Part shown: piece by piece, positions 39,470 through 49,168 of the stretch
How positions within the stretch are numbered: the first letter of the stretch is position 1
How the letters are laid out: each line of letters opens with the position of its first letter
From: Arsenophonus sp031446165
GTDB lineage: Bacteria > Pseudomonadota > Gammaproteobacteria > Enterobacterales > Enterobacteriaceae
Reading direction: 5' to 3'
Assembly: GCA_031446165.1 (NCBI GenBank)
Contig: CP132905.1
Coordinates: forward strand, 186,001-250,000
DNA: 64,000 bases
Translations under genes and position numbers: made by a program
Notes under the pieces: generated by a model
Databases searched by the model: none
What the model was told of the DNA's origin: nothing
The model's input: the letters and a program-made list of their open reading frames with translations, nothing else

Positions 39470-41062
39470 ATGTTTATTAAAATTAACGTTCCTGATATTG
39501 GTGAAAATGAAGTTGAAGTTACCGAAATTTTGGTCAAGGTTGGAGAACTGATTAACATTGATCAATCTTTACTTACTGTAGAAGATGAAAAAGCATTAAT
39601 TGAGATTCCATCACCACATACTGGAATAGTCAAAGAAATCAAAGTTTCTGTCGGTGATAAGATTTCGACTGGCAAATTAATAATGATTTTTGATGAAGTT
39701 AAAACTATTAAAAATTTTAGTGCTGAAAAAAAAACAAATTTTAATTTTTTAGATGATAAAAATAAAAATTTACTAAATAGTGAATTAAAAAACGTTTTTA
39801 TGCCAGATTTTGGTAAAAAAACTTTTAAAGTTAAGCGTGTTATAGTGAATATTGGTGATGCTATATCTATGCAACAACCAATTATAATTGTAATGTACCA
39901 AAGTAAATTAATGGAAATATCTGCACCTTTTCCTGGAGAAGTTTACGATATTAAAATTACTGAAGGTGATATGGTTAAAACTGGTTCATTGATTATGGTT
40001 TTTAAAGTAACAGAGACTTTTTTTGATATAAAAAATGAAAATAATAATTTTGAACCATTAGAATCTCAATCTTTTGTCTTAAATTCAATATCATCAAATC
40101 AAGAAATAGATTTTACTTCTCAAGATAACGATAAGTTTGTTGACAAAAAAAAATATGTATATGCATCACCACTTATTCGTCGTCTAGCACGTAAATTTGG
40201 TGTGCAACTTACTAATATAAAAGGAACAGGTCGTAAAAATCGTATTTTGTATGAAGATGTTCAAAATTATATAAAAGAAATGATAGAGAGATTAGAAGTT
40301 AAAAAATTGAGTGCGAAACAATTACTTAACATACAACCTTGGCCAAAAATAGATTTCAGTAAGTTTGGTGCAGTAGAAGAAGTAGAATTTACGCGAATTC
40401 AAAAGATATCTAATGCTAATTTAAGCCGTAATTGGGTAATGATTCCTCATGTAACAATAATGGAAGATGCTGATATTACTGATATGGATGCATTTCGTAA
40501 ACAAAAAAATAAAGAAATAGAAAAATCATCAATAAAAATTACTCCATTAGTTTTTGTTATGAAAGCAGTTGCGCGTACATTAGAAGAAATGCCTCGATTT
40601 AATAGTTCTATTTCTGAAGATGGTCAAAAATTAATTTTAAAAAAATATATTCATATAGGTATTGCTGTTGATACATTAAATGGTTTGGTTGTTCCTGTTA
40701 TCCGTGATGTTAATAATAAAGGTATTTTAGAACTTGCAAAAGAATTGATAGAAATATCTGATAAAGCACGAAAAAATCATTTGACTAATTATGATATGCA
40801 AGGTGGTAGTTTTACAATTTCTAGTTTAGGTGCTCTTGGTACAAAAAGTTTTACACCAATTGTTAATGCACCTGAGGTTGCTATTATTGGTTTGTCACGT
40901 GCATATATGAAACCAATTTGGAATGGCACTTCTTTCATTGCACGTTTAATTTTGCCTATATCACTTTCTTTTGATCATCGTGTTGTGGATGGTGCAGATG
41001 GGGTGCGTTTTATAAACCGTATTTCACAATTAATAAGTGATATTCGTCTTTTGATAATGTAA
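39470..41062 (+). CDS. aceF: Pyruvate dehydrogenase E2 (dihydrolipoamide acetyltransferase), two lipoyl domains
   Basis: Core of the pyruvate dehydrogenase complex; transfers acetyl from lipoyl-lysine to CoA. It is 530 residues against 630 in E. coli because one of three lipoyl domains is gone and the Ala/Pro linkers are replaced by short Asn/Lys/Ser stretches. Lipoyl domain 1 (about 1-76) has its lysine at K41 in VEDEKALIEI. Domain 2 (about 105-182) reads VMYQSKLMEI, with Ser145 at the aligned position and a lysine one place later, so it is probably not lipoylated. The subunit-binding domain (231-268, ASPLIRRLARKFGV) and the catalytic domain with H503 in DHRVVDG are intact. GAGGG precedes the ATG, 12 bp after aceE. 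Confidence 0.97.
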   Translation: MFIKINVPDIGENEVEVTEILVKVGELINIDQSLLTVEDEKALIEIPSPHTGIVKEIKVSVGDKISTGKLIMIFDEVKTIKNFSAEKKTNFNFLDDKNKNLLNSELKNVFMPDFGKKTFKVKRVIVNIGDAISMQQPIIIVMYQSKLMEISAPFPGEVYDIKITEGDMVKTGSLIMVFKVTETFFDIKNENNNFEPLESQSFVLNSISSNQEIDFTSQDNDKFVDKKKYVYASPLIRRLARKFGVQLTNIKGTGRKNRILYEDVQNYIKEMIERLEVKKLSAKQLLNIQPWPKIDFSKFGAVEEVEFTRIQKISNANLSRNWVMIPHVTIMEDADITDMDAFRKQKNKEIEKSSIKITPLVFVMKAVARTLEEMPRFNSSISEDGQKLILKKYIHIGIAVDTLNGLVVPVIRDVNNKGILELAKELIEISDKARKNHLTNYDMQGGSFTISSLGALGTKSFTPIVNAPEVAIIGLSRAYMKPIWNGTSFIARLILPISLSFDHRVVDGADGVRFINRISQLISDIRLLIM

Positions 41063-41188
41063 TTTTTTATATTTAAAAAACATAATTTTTTATTCTAGTA
41101 AATATTTTTTATTGCATAAAATGAATTATTTCTTAAATAACCATTTAATAGATGCACATAATTGTTAAAGATTATATGATATTGTAAT

Positions 41189-41220
41189 AATTAATATTAA
41201 TTCATTAATTAATATTAATT
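41189..41220. repeat. Two copies of a 14-bp perfect palindrome before lpd
   Basis: AATTAATATTAATT, its own reverse complement, occurs at 41189-41202 and again at 41207-41220, four bases apart, 42 bp before the lpd start. It could be an operator-like pair or simply AT-rich slippage; no known binding site is matched. Confidence 0.6.
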
Positions 41221-41261
41221 TTAGTGCACTCTGCGTATAAAGATAAGTAAGAGGTATTACA

Positions 41262-42689
41262 ATGAAAATTAAAGTTAAAACACAAGTAGCAGTTCTAGGT
41301 GCGGGCCCTGCAGGATATTCAGCAGCTTTTCGGTGTTCAGATTTAGGTTTAAAAACAATTTTGGTGGAACGTTATGCGAAATTAGGAGGTGTTTGCCTTA
41401 ATGTTGGATGCATTCCTTCTAAAGCATTATTACATGTTGCAAAAATTATTCAAGAAATGAATGTTTTATCAAAACATGGCATTACATCTTCTGATTTTAA
41501 TATAGATACCAATAAATTAAAAAAATGGAAAGAAAAAGTTATAGAAGAATTAAGCAATGGTTTAACAGAAATGGCAAAAAGACGCAATGTTAAAGTTGTA
41601 CATGGAATAGGCGCATTTTCTGGTAGCAATACTTTGGTAATTAATAACAAAGAAAAAATAACAGAAATAAGTTTTGATAATGCAATTATTGCAGCAGGCT
41701 CCTCTTCAATAAAACTTCCATTTATTCCTAATGAAGATCCGCGTATATGGGATTCTAGTGATGCATTGCAATTAACAGTAATACCTAAACGCATGTTAAT
41801 ATTGGGTGGTGGTATTGTTGGATTAGAAATGGGTACATTGTATCACGCATTAGGATCAATTATTGATGTTGTAGAAATGTCTGATCAAGTTATCCCAAAA
41901 GCAGATAAAGATGTTGTTAATTTCTTTACTAAACAGATCAGTAATAAATTTAATTTAATGTTAAATACCAAAGTAATAAAAGTAGAAGCTAAAAAAGATG
42001 CCATATATGTTACAATGGAACAGAAAGATGGAACAACAAATATAAGTCATTATGATGTAATTTTAGTAGCAATTGGTCGGTTACCAAATGGTAAATTGAT
42101 TGATGCTGATAGAGCTGGTGTTAAAGTCGATGAATTCGGTTTTATTCATACCAATAAACAGATGTGTACTAATGTACCGCATGTTTATGCAATTGGTGAT
42201 ATTGTTGGACAACCGATGTTAGCTCATAAAGGTATTTATGAAGGACATATTGCTGCAGAAGTTATTTCTGGACTAAAACATTATTTTGATCCTCAAGTTA
42301 TACCTGCAATTGCTTACACTGACCCTGAGGTTGCATGGACAGGATTAACAGAAAAAGAAGCTGAGAAAAAATTAATTGATTATGAAGTATCTATTTTTCC
42401 ATGGATTGCATCTGGTCGTGCTGTTTCTTCTAATTGTGCGCAAGGTATAACAAAACTTATTTTTGATAAAAAAACACATCGTATTATCGGTGGCTCTGTT
42501 GTTGGTGCTAATGCTGGTGAATTGCTTGGGGAGATTAGTTTAGCAATTGAAATGGGGTCTGATGCAGAAGACATAGCATTAACTATTCATGCTCATCCAA
42601 CATTATATGAATCAATTGGTAATGCAGCAAAAATATTCGAAGGTTCTATTACTGATTTGCTTAATTTTAAAGCGAATAATAGTAATTAA
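41262..42689 (+). CDS. lpd: Dihydrolipoamide dehydrogenase (E3)
   Basis: FAD flavoprotein that reoxidises dihydrolipoyl groups with NAD+ for the pyruvate (and any 2-oxoglutarate) dehydrogenase complex. The 475 residues compare with 474 in E. coli. Marks are the FAD fold VLGAGPAGYSAA, the redox disulphide C45/C50 in GGVCLNVGCIPSKALL, the NAD fold LGGGIVGLEMG, and the dimer-interface HAHPTLYES with the catalytic His-Glu pair. AGAGGT about nine bases before the ATG is the ribosome site. It is 199 bp from aceF, so, as in E. coli, it may also have its own promoter. Confidence 0.98.
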   Translation: MKIKVKTQVAVLGAGPAGYSAAFRCSDLGLKTILVERYAKLGGVCLNVGCIPSKALLHVAKIIQEMNVLSKHGITSSDFNIDTNKLKKWKEKVIEELSNGLTEMAKRRNVKVVHGIGAFSGSNTLVINNKEKITEISFDNAIIAAGSSSIKLPFIPNEDPRIWDSSDALQLTVIPKRMLILGGGIVGLEMGTLYHALGSIIDVVEMSDQVIPKADKDVVNFFTKQISNKFNLMLNTKVIKVEAKKDAIYVTMEQKDGTTNISHYDVILVAIGRLPNGKLIDADRAGVKVDEFGFIHTNKQMCTNVPHVYAIGDIVGQPMLAHKGIYEGHIAAEVISGLKHYFDPQVIPAIAYTDPEVAWTGLTEKEAEKKLIDYEVSIFPWIASGRAVSSNCAQGITKLIFDKKTHRIIGGSVVGANAGELLGEISLAIEMGSDAEDIALTIHAHPTLYESIGNAAKIFEGSITDLLNFKANNSN

Positions 42690-42954
42690 TTTTAATGTAT
42701 TGCAATTATTGTTGAGATAATTTTATATTTTTTATCAGTATTTTTATATAATTATTTAATGAACATACTAAAAATTTAAAGTTTATTTTTTAATGTTAAA
42801 TTATTTATATTAATAATTGAAAAACATCACTTAACTATGAAAAGCATAGCTTAATCATAATATAATAAACATCAAGTAGAAATTTTTTACTAGAGATATT
42901 AAATGCTAAATGATTATCAAATAACTGAAATTTTATAAAAAGGATTTGTAACAT

Positions 42955-43644
42955 ATGACTGCTAATATTTTAGCAATAGATTCTACAAATAAAGCTTGTT
43001 CTGTTGCGCTTATGTATAATAAAAAACTTTTTACTAAATTTGTAATTTCACCAAAAGAACATACAAAAAAAATATTATTAATGGTAAATCAATGTCTTTT
43101 AGAAGCTAGTTTTAATTTAAAAAACTTGGATATATTAGCTTTTGGAAGAGGTCCAGGTAGTTTTACTGGTGTTCGAATTGGAGTTGGTATTGCTCAAGGA
43201 TTAGCATTTGCTTGTAATTTACCGATGATAGGTATTTCTTCTCTTTTAACCCTTGCTCAGGGAGCTTATCATCAATTGGGGAGAAAAAAAATACTGGTAG
43301 CTATTAATGCTGGTATGGAGAAAATTTATGCTGCTTGTTATCAACTTAAATTTAATGGTATTTGGGAAGGTGAAGAGACTGAAGCAATACTTAAGCCTGA
43401 ACAATTTTTCTCTAAAATTGATAGATTGCATGGTAAGTGGACTATTGCTGGAAGTGGTTGGTGTACTTATCCATTGCTAAAAATGGCTAATATAAATTTA
43501 GTAGAGAGTAGTATTTATTTACCAGATGCTCAATATATGTTACCTTTGGCATTAAAAAATTTGGAACAAGGTAACACTATTCAACCGGAGGAGGCAAAAC
43601 CTATTTATTTATGCAATAAATTTTATTGGAAAAAAAATACTTGA
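42955..43644 (+). CDS. tsaB: tRNA t6A synthesis partner protein TsaB
   Basis: Binds and supports TsaD in threonylcarbamoyl-adenosine (t6A) formation on tRNA; itself a catalytically inactive ASKHA-fold protein. The 229 residues compare with 231 in E. coli YeaZ. Marks are NILAIDSTNKACSVAL at the start, the FGRGPGSFTGVRIGVGIAQGLAF segment and the C-terminal QPEEAKPIYL. AAGGAT lies about eight bases before the ATG. It stands alone between lpd and the min genes; the partner tsaD is at the left edge of the window. Confidence 0.96.
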   Translation: MTANILAIDSTNKACSVALMYNKKLFTKFVISPKEHTKKILLMVNQCLLEASFNLKNLDILAFGRGPGSFTGVRIGVGIAQGLAFACNLPMIGISSLLTLAQGAYHQLGRKKILVAINAGMEKIYAACYQLKFNGIWEGEETEAILKPEQFFSKIDRLHGKWTIAGSGWCTYPLLKMANINLVESSIYLPDAQYMLPLALKNLEQGNTIQPEEAKPIYLCNKFYWKKNT

Positions 43645-43800
43645 ATATGAATATTTTTAAAAAAGAATTTTCATAAATTTTGTTTTATAGCAAAAATTTA
43701 TTAAAATATTAACTCTTAGGTTTTGTATATAAAATTATTAATTTGTATTTTATGTAAAAGATGCTTTATTTTTATAAATAGATATTAAATATCAAGTATT

Positions 43801-44088
43801 TCATTGTTTGATATAATTTTTTATTTGGTTTGCATCTATGTCTGGTAAGGTGACATTAAGTTCTAAAACAGAAATATCATCATCTTTTTGTTCAAATTGT
43901 ATAGAAAGCATTTCTGGATTAATTTTTACATATTTGCAAATTACTTTTAATATATCACGTTTCATTTCATCTAAATAAGTAGGTCTGCAGTCATTGCGTT
44001 TTCTTTCTGCAATAATAATTTGTAATCGCTCTTTGGCGATATTAGCTGTTGATTTTTTTTTCGAAAGAAAAAAATCTAATAAAGCCAT
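43801..44088 (-). CDS. minE: Cell-division topological specificity factor MinE
   Basis: Stimulates MinD ATPase and drives the pole-to-pole oscillation that places the division ring. The 95 residues compare with 88 in E. coli, with a few extra residues at the tail. The N-terminal membrane-targeting and MinD-contact helix ALLDFFLSKKKSTANIAKER is nearly identical, and the topological domain ends with ISVLELNVTLPD. It starts 3 bp after the minD stop, so translation is coupled. Order minC-minD-minE as in E. coli. Confidence 0.97.
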   Translation of the reverse strand: MALLDFFLSKKKSTANIAKERLQIIIAERKRNDCRPTYLDEMKRDILKVICKYVKINPEMLSIQFEQKDDDISVLELNVTLPDIDANQIKNYIKQ

Positions 44089-44091
44089 GTT

Positions 44092-44904
44092 TTATCCTCC
44101 AAACCAACGTTTAAGAAAGCTTTTTTTTTCCTCTTCCATAAAACGAATAGGACATGTTTTACCTAAAATTCGATCAACACAATCGCTGTATGCTTTACCT
44201 GCATCAGATTTAACATCAAGAATAATTGGTTCTCCTTGGTTAGATGCACGCAAAACAGCTTGATCTTCTGGAATTACACCAATTAATGGAATACATAGAA
44301 TTTCAAGTACATCTTTAGTGCTTAACATTTCACCGTTAACAACGCGCATAGGATTATATCTAGTAAGTAATAAGTGTTCTTTAATTGGTTCAATTCCTTT
44401 TTCTGCACGACGTGATTTTGCAGCTATAATCCCTAAAATTCGATCAGAATCACGCACAGAAGAGACTTCTGGGTTAGTAGTAATGATAGCTTCATCGGCA
44501 AAATAAAGTGCCATTAATGCACCACGTTCTATACCTGCTGGTGAATCGCAAATAATAAATGTAAAATTTAGTTTTTTTAATTGGTGCAATACTTTTCCAA
44601 CTCCATCTCTTGTTAGTGCATCTTTATCACGTGTTTGTGAAGCAGGAAGTATATGTAGATTTTTAGTTTTTTTATCTTTAATTAATGCCTGATTTATTGT
44701 GGCTTCACCTTGAATTACATTAACAAAGTCATACACCACACGACGTTCGCATCCCATGATTAGATCAAGATTACGTAGACCAATATCAAAGTCGATTACA
44801 ACAGTTTTTTCTCCCCTTTGAGCCAGGCCAGTAGCAATAGAAGCACTAGAAGTGGTTTTTCCTGCTCCTCCTTTACCTGAAGTTATCACAATAATGCGTG
44901 TCAT
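44092..44904 (-). CDS. minD: Septum-site determining ATPase MinD
   Basis: Membrane-associated ATPase that carries MinC to the poles. It is 270 residues, as in E. coli. The deviant Walker A motif is GKGGAGKTT around residues 10-18. The switch I/II region and the CDSPAGIERGALMA segment (Walker B) are clear. The C-terminal amphipathic membrane-targeting helix KKSFLKRWFGG is intact. Middle gene of minCDE, with 17 bp between minC and minD. Conservation is very high. Confidence 0.98.
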   Translation of the reverse strand: MTRIIVITSGKGGAGKTTSSASIATGLAQRGEKTVVIDFDIGLRNLDLIMGCERRVVYDFVNVIQGEATINQALIKDKKTKNLHILPASQTRDKDALTRDGVGKVLHQLKKLNFTFIICDSPAGIERGALMALYFADEAIITTNPEVSSVRDSDRILGIIAAKSRRAEKGIEPIKEHLLLTRYNPMRVVNGEMLSTKDVLEILCIPLIGVIPEDQAVLRASNQGEPIILDVKSDAGKAYSDCVDRILGKTCPIRFMEEEKKSFLKRWFGG

Positions 44905-44921
44905 GAAGTTATCCCTGTAGT

Positions 44922-45617
44922 TTAAAACTTAATAATATTATCAATTGTTAATGCATTATTTACCAAACAAATTTTAGCTGCTTTTCCAATAAAATTTTTA
45001 GGAATTTGCTCACTTATCCAAAATTGACCAGCGATAGAAATTAATTCGGCTTTTAAGTGTGTGCAATAAATTTGAGAATCATGATCTCCAGATGCGCCAG
45101 CAAGTACTCTTCCACGCATCATACCATAAATATGTATATTGCCATCAGCGATCAATTCAGCGCCAGCACTAACATTGGCATTAACAATTAAATCACAATT
45201 AGTTACATAAATACATTGTCCTGAACGAACATGGGTTGTAATAATACGAGTTTTTCCATGTAGATGATTAACGATATTAGTGTTTTTTTTATTATTATTT
45301 ATTTGCTTTTGATGGCCTTCGGTAAGTAAAGGTAGGCCAGCATTAGAGATAGCTTTACGTAATTTAATATTAGTACATCCAGTAATGCCAACTATTTTTA
45401 AACCTGTTTCACTGATGATTTTATAATATGATAAAATTGTACTAGCTTTTAGTAAACTGGTAATATTAAAAACAACAGGAGCATTTTTAAAAAAATCAGG
45501 TGCTTGATTGATTTTTTCTTGAATGGCTTTTTTAATAGTTATAGGATTTCCTTCATAAATATATAGTACAGTAAGTGTGAAACTGCTACCTTTTAATTCT
45601 ATTGGTGATTGCCCCAT
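44922..45617 (-). CDS. minC: Septum-site determining protein MinC
   Basis: Inhibitor of FtsZ ring assembly away from midcell. It has 231 residues, as in E. coli. The N-terminal FtsZ-interacting domain starts with IELKGSSFTLTVLYI. The linker (about 110-130) is Asn/Lys-rich instead of Pro/Ala-rich. The C-terminal beta-helix domain carries VRSGQCIYVTNCDLIVNANV and SAGAELIADGNIHIYGMMRG for MinD binding and dimer formation. First gene of the minCDE operon. Confidence 0.97.
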   Translation of the reverse strand: MGQSPIELKGSSFTLTVLYIYEGNPITIKKAIQEKINQAPDFFKNAPVVFNITSLLKASTILSYYKIISETGLKIVGITGCTNIKLRKAISNAGLPLLTEGHQKQINNNKKNTNIVNHLHGKTRIITTHVRSGQCIYVTNCDLIVNANVSAGAELIADGNIHIYGMMRGRVLAGASGDHDSQIYCTHLKAELISIAGQFWISEQIPKNFIGKAAKICLVNNALTIDNIIKF

Positions 45618-46971
45618 TTTTGATTTAACTCAGGATATTTAATAAATATATAAAAAATTTGTAATTATTTTAAAAAAATTAATATGTTATAATGCAATAT
45701 TTTATAATTACCTATTTTCTTAGGCAAGTAAAAGTGTTAATAAAAAAGTATTAAGTAACATGTTTTATGGTTTATGTGAAAGTGTTAAAAAATTATTTAT
45801 CTTTAATGTAGATTATTAGAAATAAGGTTTTTAAGAAGCATCAAAATTATTGTTACATTAGTATTACATTTAAAATAGTGTTGTTCATAAAATGTAAAAA
45901 CTTATAAAATTCTGATGTTTGCCATGAAAAAAATTAGCTCTATATTGGTTATTATCTTCAATGTTTCTTAGATTTTTTTAAAAAAATAAATGTATGTTTA
46001 TGAATTAATAAAAGTAAAGGGATTAATTTCATGCATTTCAAAAAAGAAAAATATTTTTTCAATATAAATTTAAGAATCAAATATACAAATTTTTTTTATA
46101 ATTTATAAAATTTTTATTAAAAAATAACATTTTTATGATATAAATTTGTTAGCATTAAAAACCTTATTTGTATGATAATTTTCAAGTTTTTTAATTATTC
46201 CTTAATGAGTTTTTTTTGAATTGGTACAACATTTATTTATTATATTTGGAATTTATTTGGAATTCTATTGAAATCTAATTTAGATATATCAATTATTTTC
46301 TTATTTTTTGTTGTTTGTTTTTTATGAAACATAATTGCAATTATAAATTATTAAAAATAAATGGTTTGATTTTTATTTAATATATGTATATGTCTTAAAA
46401 AATACTTTTTTTTATATTATAAAAAAACATAAATTATATTATTTTTTAAGGTGAAATAATTATTTAAAATAATTTTAATCATTAAAAAGAATTTTAAATA
46501 AATATTTCATCTAAATAAAAATAGTTTTTATAAACTTTTATACGTTTCTGTATTATAATACTGTTTGATATTTTTCATAGAAAATGATTATTACATTATT
46601 TTTTTTATGTAATATTTAATATTATTGCAAATCTATCTTATTTAAGACAAAAATCTTATTTAATATAAAAATTTTTTAATAATACAATACATGCTAAAAT
46701 TAAAAAAATTATGAACTATAACTATTAAAAAATATCATTTTTTATGTATAAACAATGTAAAACTTATAGAAATTAATTGGTCTTACTATCTTTTTTAGTA
46801 GATTTAAGTTTTTATTTAATGTATAATTATAACATACTTTCATAAAAAAATAATTTTTTAAAAAAATAAATTTAATATCTATTTATAAAAGTTAGATTTA
46901 GACAAAAGACAAATATGTTATATGATGTTATATTTATAAAAATAATATTTATGATGAATGATAATAAAGTA
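45618..46971. other. Intergenic region minC-bcp, about 1.35 kb, no gene seen
   Basis: Lies upstream of minC and downstream of bcp. A/T-rich, stops in all frames; the minCDE promoter should be at its left end. Confidence 0.65.
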
Positions 46972-47453
46972 TCATTCATAAGTCGTAAGATATTTTAATA
47001 AAATTTTGTGATGCTCATTTGTTGTAAATCTTTTAAAAACATGTTCGATTAAACCTTTTGTGTTTATAAGAAAAGTAATTCTATGAATACTTTGAAAGTT
47101 TTTTCCTGCAATTTGTTTTTCCTCCAATACTCCAAATTTTTCTGCTACTTCATGATTTGTGTCCGATAGTAATGTAAAATTTAGTCCTTCCTTTTCTGTA
47201 AAATTTAATAGTTTTTCTGGTGTATCTGCGCTAATTCCCAATATTTCAATATTTTTTTTTTTAAAAAAAGTATGTTATCACGTAATCCACAAGCTTGAAG
47301 TGTACAACCTGGAGTCATTGCTTTTGGATAAAAATATAGCAACATACGTTTTCCGAGAAAATCAGATGAATGAATCATTTGTGCATATTGATTAGGAAGA
47401 TTAAATAAAGGAGCTTTATCACCGGTTTTTAATGGCATTATTATTTTTTTCAT
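46972..47453 (-). pseudogene. bcp: Thiol peroxidase Bcp, frame-broken at an A11 run
   Basis: Peroxiredoxin (BCP/PrxQ type) that reduces hydroperoxides using thioredoxin. Two overlapping minus-strand frames together cover the whole protein. The first holds LKTGDKAPLFNLPNQ and the active-site segment YPKAMTPGCTLQACGLRDN, with the peroxidatic Cys and a second Cys five residues later. The second holds GISADTPEKLLNFTEKEGL through IHRITFLIN to the end. The frame shifts at a run of 11 A (bases 47252-47262); one more A would restore LKKKNIEILGISADTP. Both halves look well conserved, so either the break is recent, or transcript slippage on the run restores some protein, or it is a sequencing error. 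The start may be 47453 or the in-frame ATG at 47438, which matches E. coli. Confidence 0.9.
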
Positions 47454-47996
47454 ATATTTTCATTATTTTTTATTTTTATTTACATGTTAATAATGTTATA
47501 TTTTTGCTAAAAGTATTTCAAGTAAAAAATGATTGGATATTTTATAAAATTTATTTTATATATATAAATAACATAAATAACAGTGATATTATGTTTATGC
47601 ATTATATCTATATATTTATATATTTATTTTATAATATATTGCATGATTCTTCTAAAAATAAATATTTATTTCTGAGTTAAATATTGACTTATTTTTTAAG
47701 ATTTTAAAAATTATTAGTATAAAAATAAATAAATTTTTAATTGACTTAAATTCAGTGTATTATAAAAAATATTTTATATTTATTTTTCTTCTTAAAAAAT
47801 AAATTTTTACGATAATTTAGTTTTGATATGTGTATTATCATCAGTTTTCATTAAATGATATAAAAAAATAATGATAATTTTAAATAAAAATTTTAATTTA
47901 TGTGTTTAATATTTAATTGTATCATGTTTTTATGAACTAAATAATACTGATTAACGGCTGATCTGCTAAGTATATTTATTTTTTATATTTTATTTA

Positions 47997-48057
47997 TTTT
48001 TATTTGTAAAAAGAAATAAAATTAAAATTTTTGTTTTTATTTGTAAAAAGAAATAAA
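47997..48057. repeat. Direct repeat of 24 bp, period 37
   Basis: The 24-base unit starting TTTTTATTTGTAAAAAGAAA at 47997-48020 returns exactly at 48034-48057; the bases after each copy are also similar. Looks like a segment duplication of about 37 bp. Confidence 0.85.
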
Positions 48058-48316
48058 TTTAAAATTTCAATTTTATAGAAATTTCTTGAAAACATAAAAA
48101 ATGTATATACTATAATTTTTTAATAGGATTAAAAGCCATTCAATGATTATAATAACTTTACTTTTATATTTTTTTGAATTTATGTTGATATTTAGTAGAT
48201 TAATATATATTATATGCTAAATCAGTCTTATTTTATAACTTATTTTTATCAATTTTTATTTTATTTATTATATTATTGTAATTCAAAAAAATATTGCAAG
48301 TTATAAGAATTACTAT

Positions 48317-48359
48317 TATGAATTACATTGATTTTACTATCTATGAATTACATTGATTT
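48317..48359. repeat. Direct repeat of 18 bp, period 25
   Basis: TATGAATTACATTGATTT occurs at 48317-48334 and 48342-48359 with seven bases between the copies. Confidence 0.85.
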
Positions 48360-49168
48360 ATAAATTAATTTGAATTTTTTATATTTGGATTTTTTAAAAA
48401 AATATTGACATAAAATTTCATTTATATGTCTTACGAATAATATTTTATCAATTATTAGCAGTTATTAAAATATATACGGATAAACTTTTTATCATAGAAT
48501 AAGATCATAGAATATAAAGATTCTGACTAGAATATATATTAAAAAATATCAAAAAATAAGAAAAATAAATAATTAAAATAATATTTTTAAAAGCATGAAA
48601 TATAAAATATTGTTTATGATTACTGCTAATCATAAGATTAATACATGAGTTTGCATGAGTTATTAAGCATAGTTTTATAGAAATTACTGGAAAATTTTTA
48701 TTTTTTATGAAAATTTGTGAATAAAGTAATAAGTAATATGAATAAATAAATTACAAGTCATTAGTAGGTATATGTTTTTTATATTACATTTACAAAGAAA
48801 TTGTTGTTGCAATATTTCAATATTTCAATTGAATTTTGAAGTGCAGTATTCTGAATAGATAAAAAATAATTTTATTTTAAAAATTGTAAATTAAAAAGTA
48901 TAAATTATTGTATTAATTAGAATAAATAAATTGCAATAAATAAATTTTATTGATAATTTATTTTAATAGTTTATATATTTGAAATATAACATGTAAACTC
49001 GTTGATTAATTTAAAAAAGAATCTTATAATTATGATAATAGATTATTTTATTTTTTGATAAATGATTTTAATTTAAATTTTATCAATGAATAAGTTGTAT
49101 AGAAATAAATAAAAAATATTAAATAAAATTTTATAATTTTTAAAACTTTAATATTATAAGAGAATTTT

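Larger units (their letters stand above)
47454..49168. other. Intergenic region between divergent bcp and asnS, about 1.7 kb
   Basis: No readable gene. Contains two direct-repeat pairs listed separately (47997-48057 and 48317-48359). Confidence 0.65.

Noticed and set aside
47432..47680. 82-codon ORF opposite and upstream of bcp
   Set aside because: Tyr/Ile/Phe-rich AT translation, overlaps the bcp start, no recognisable domain.
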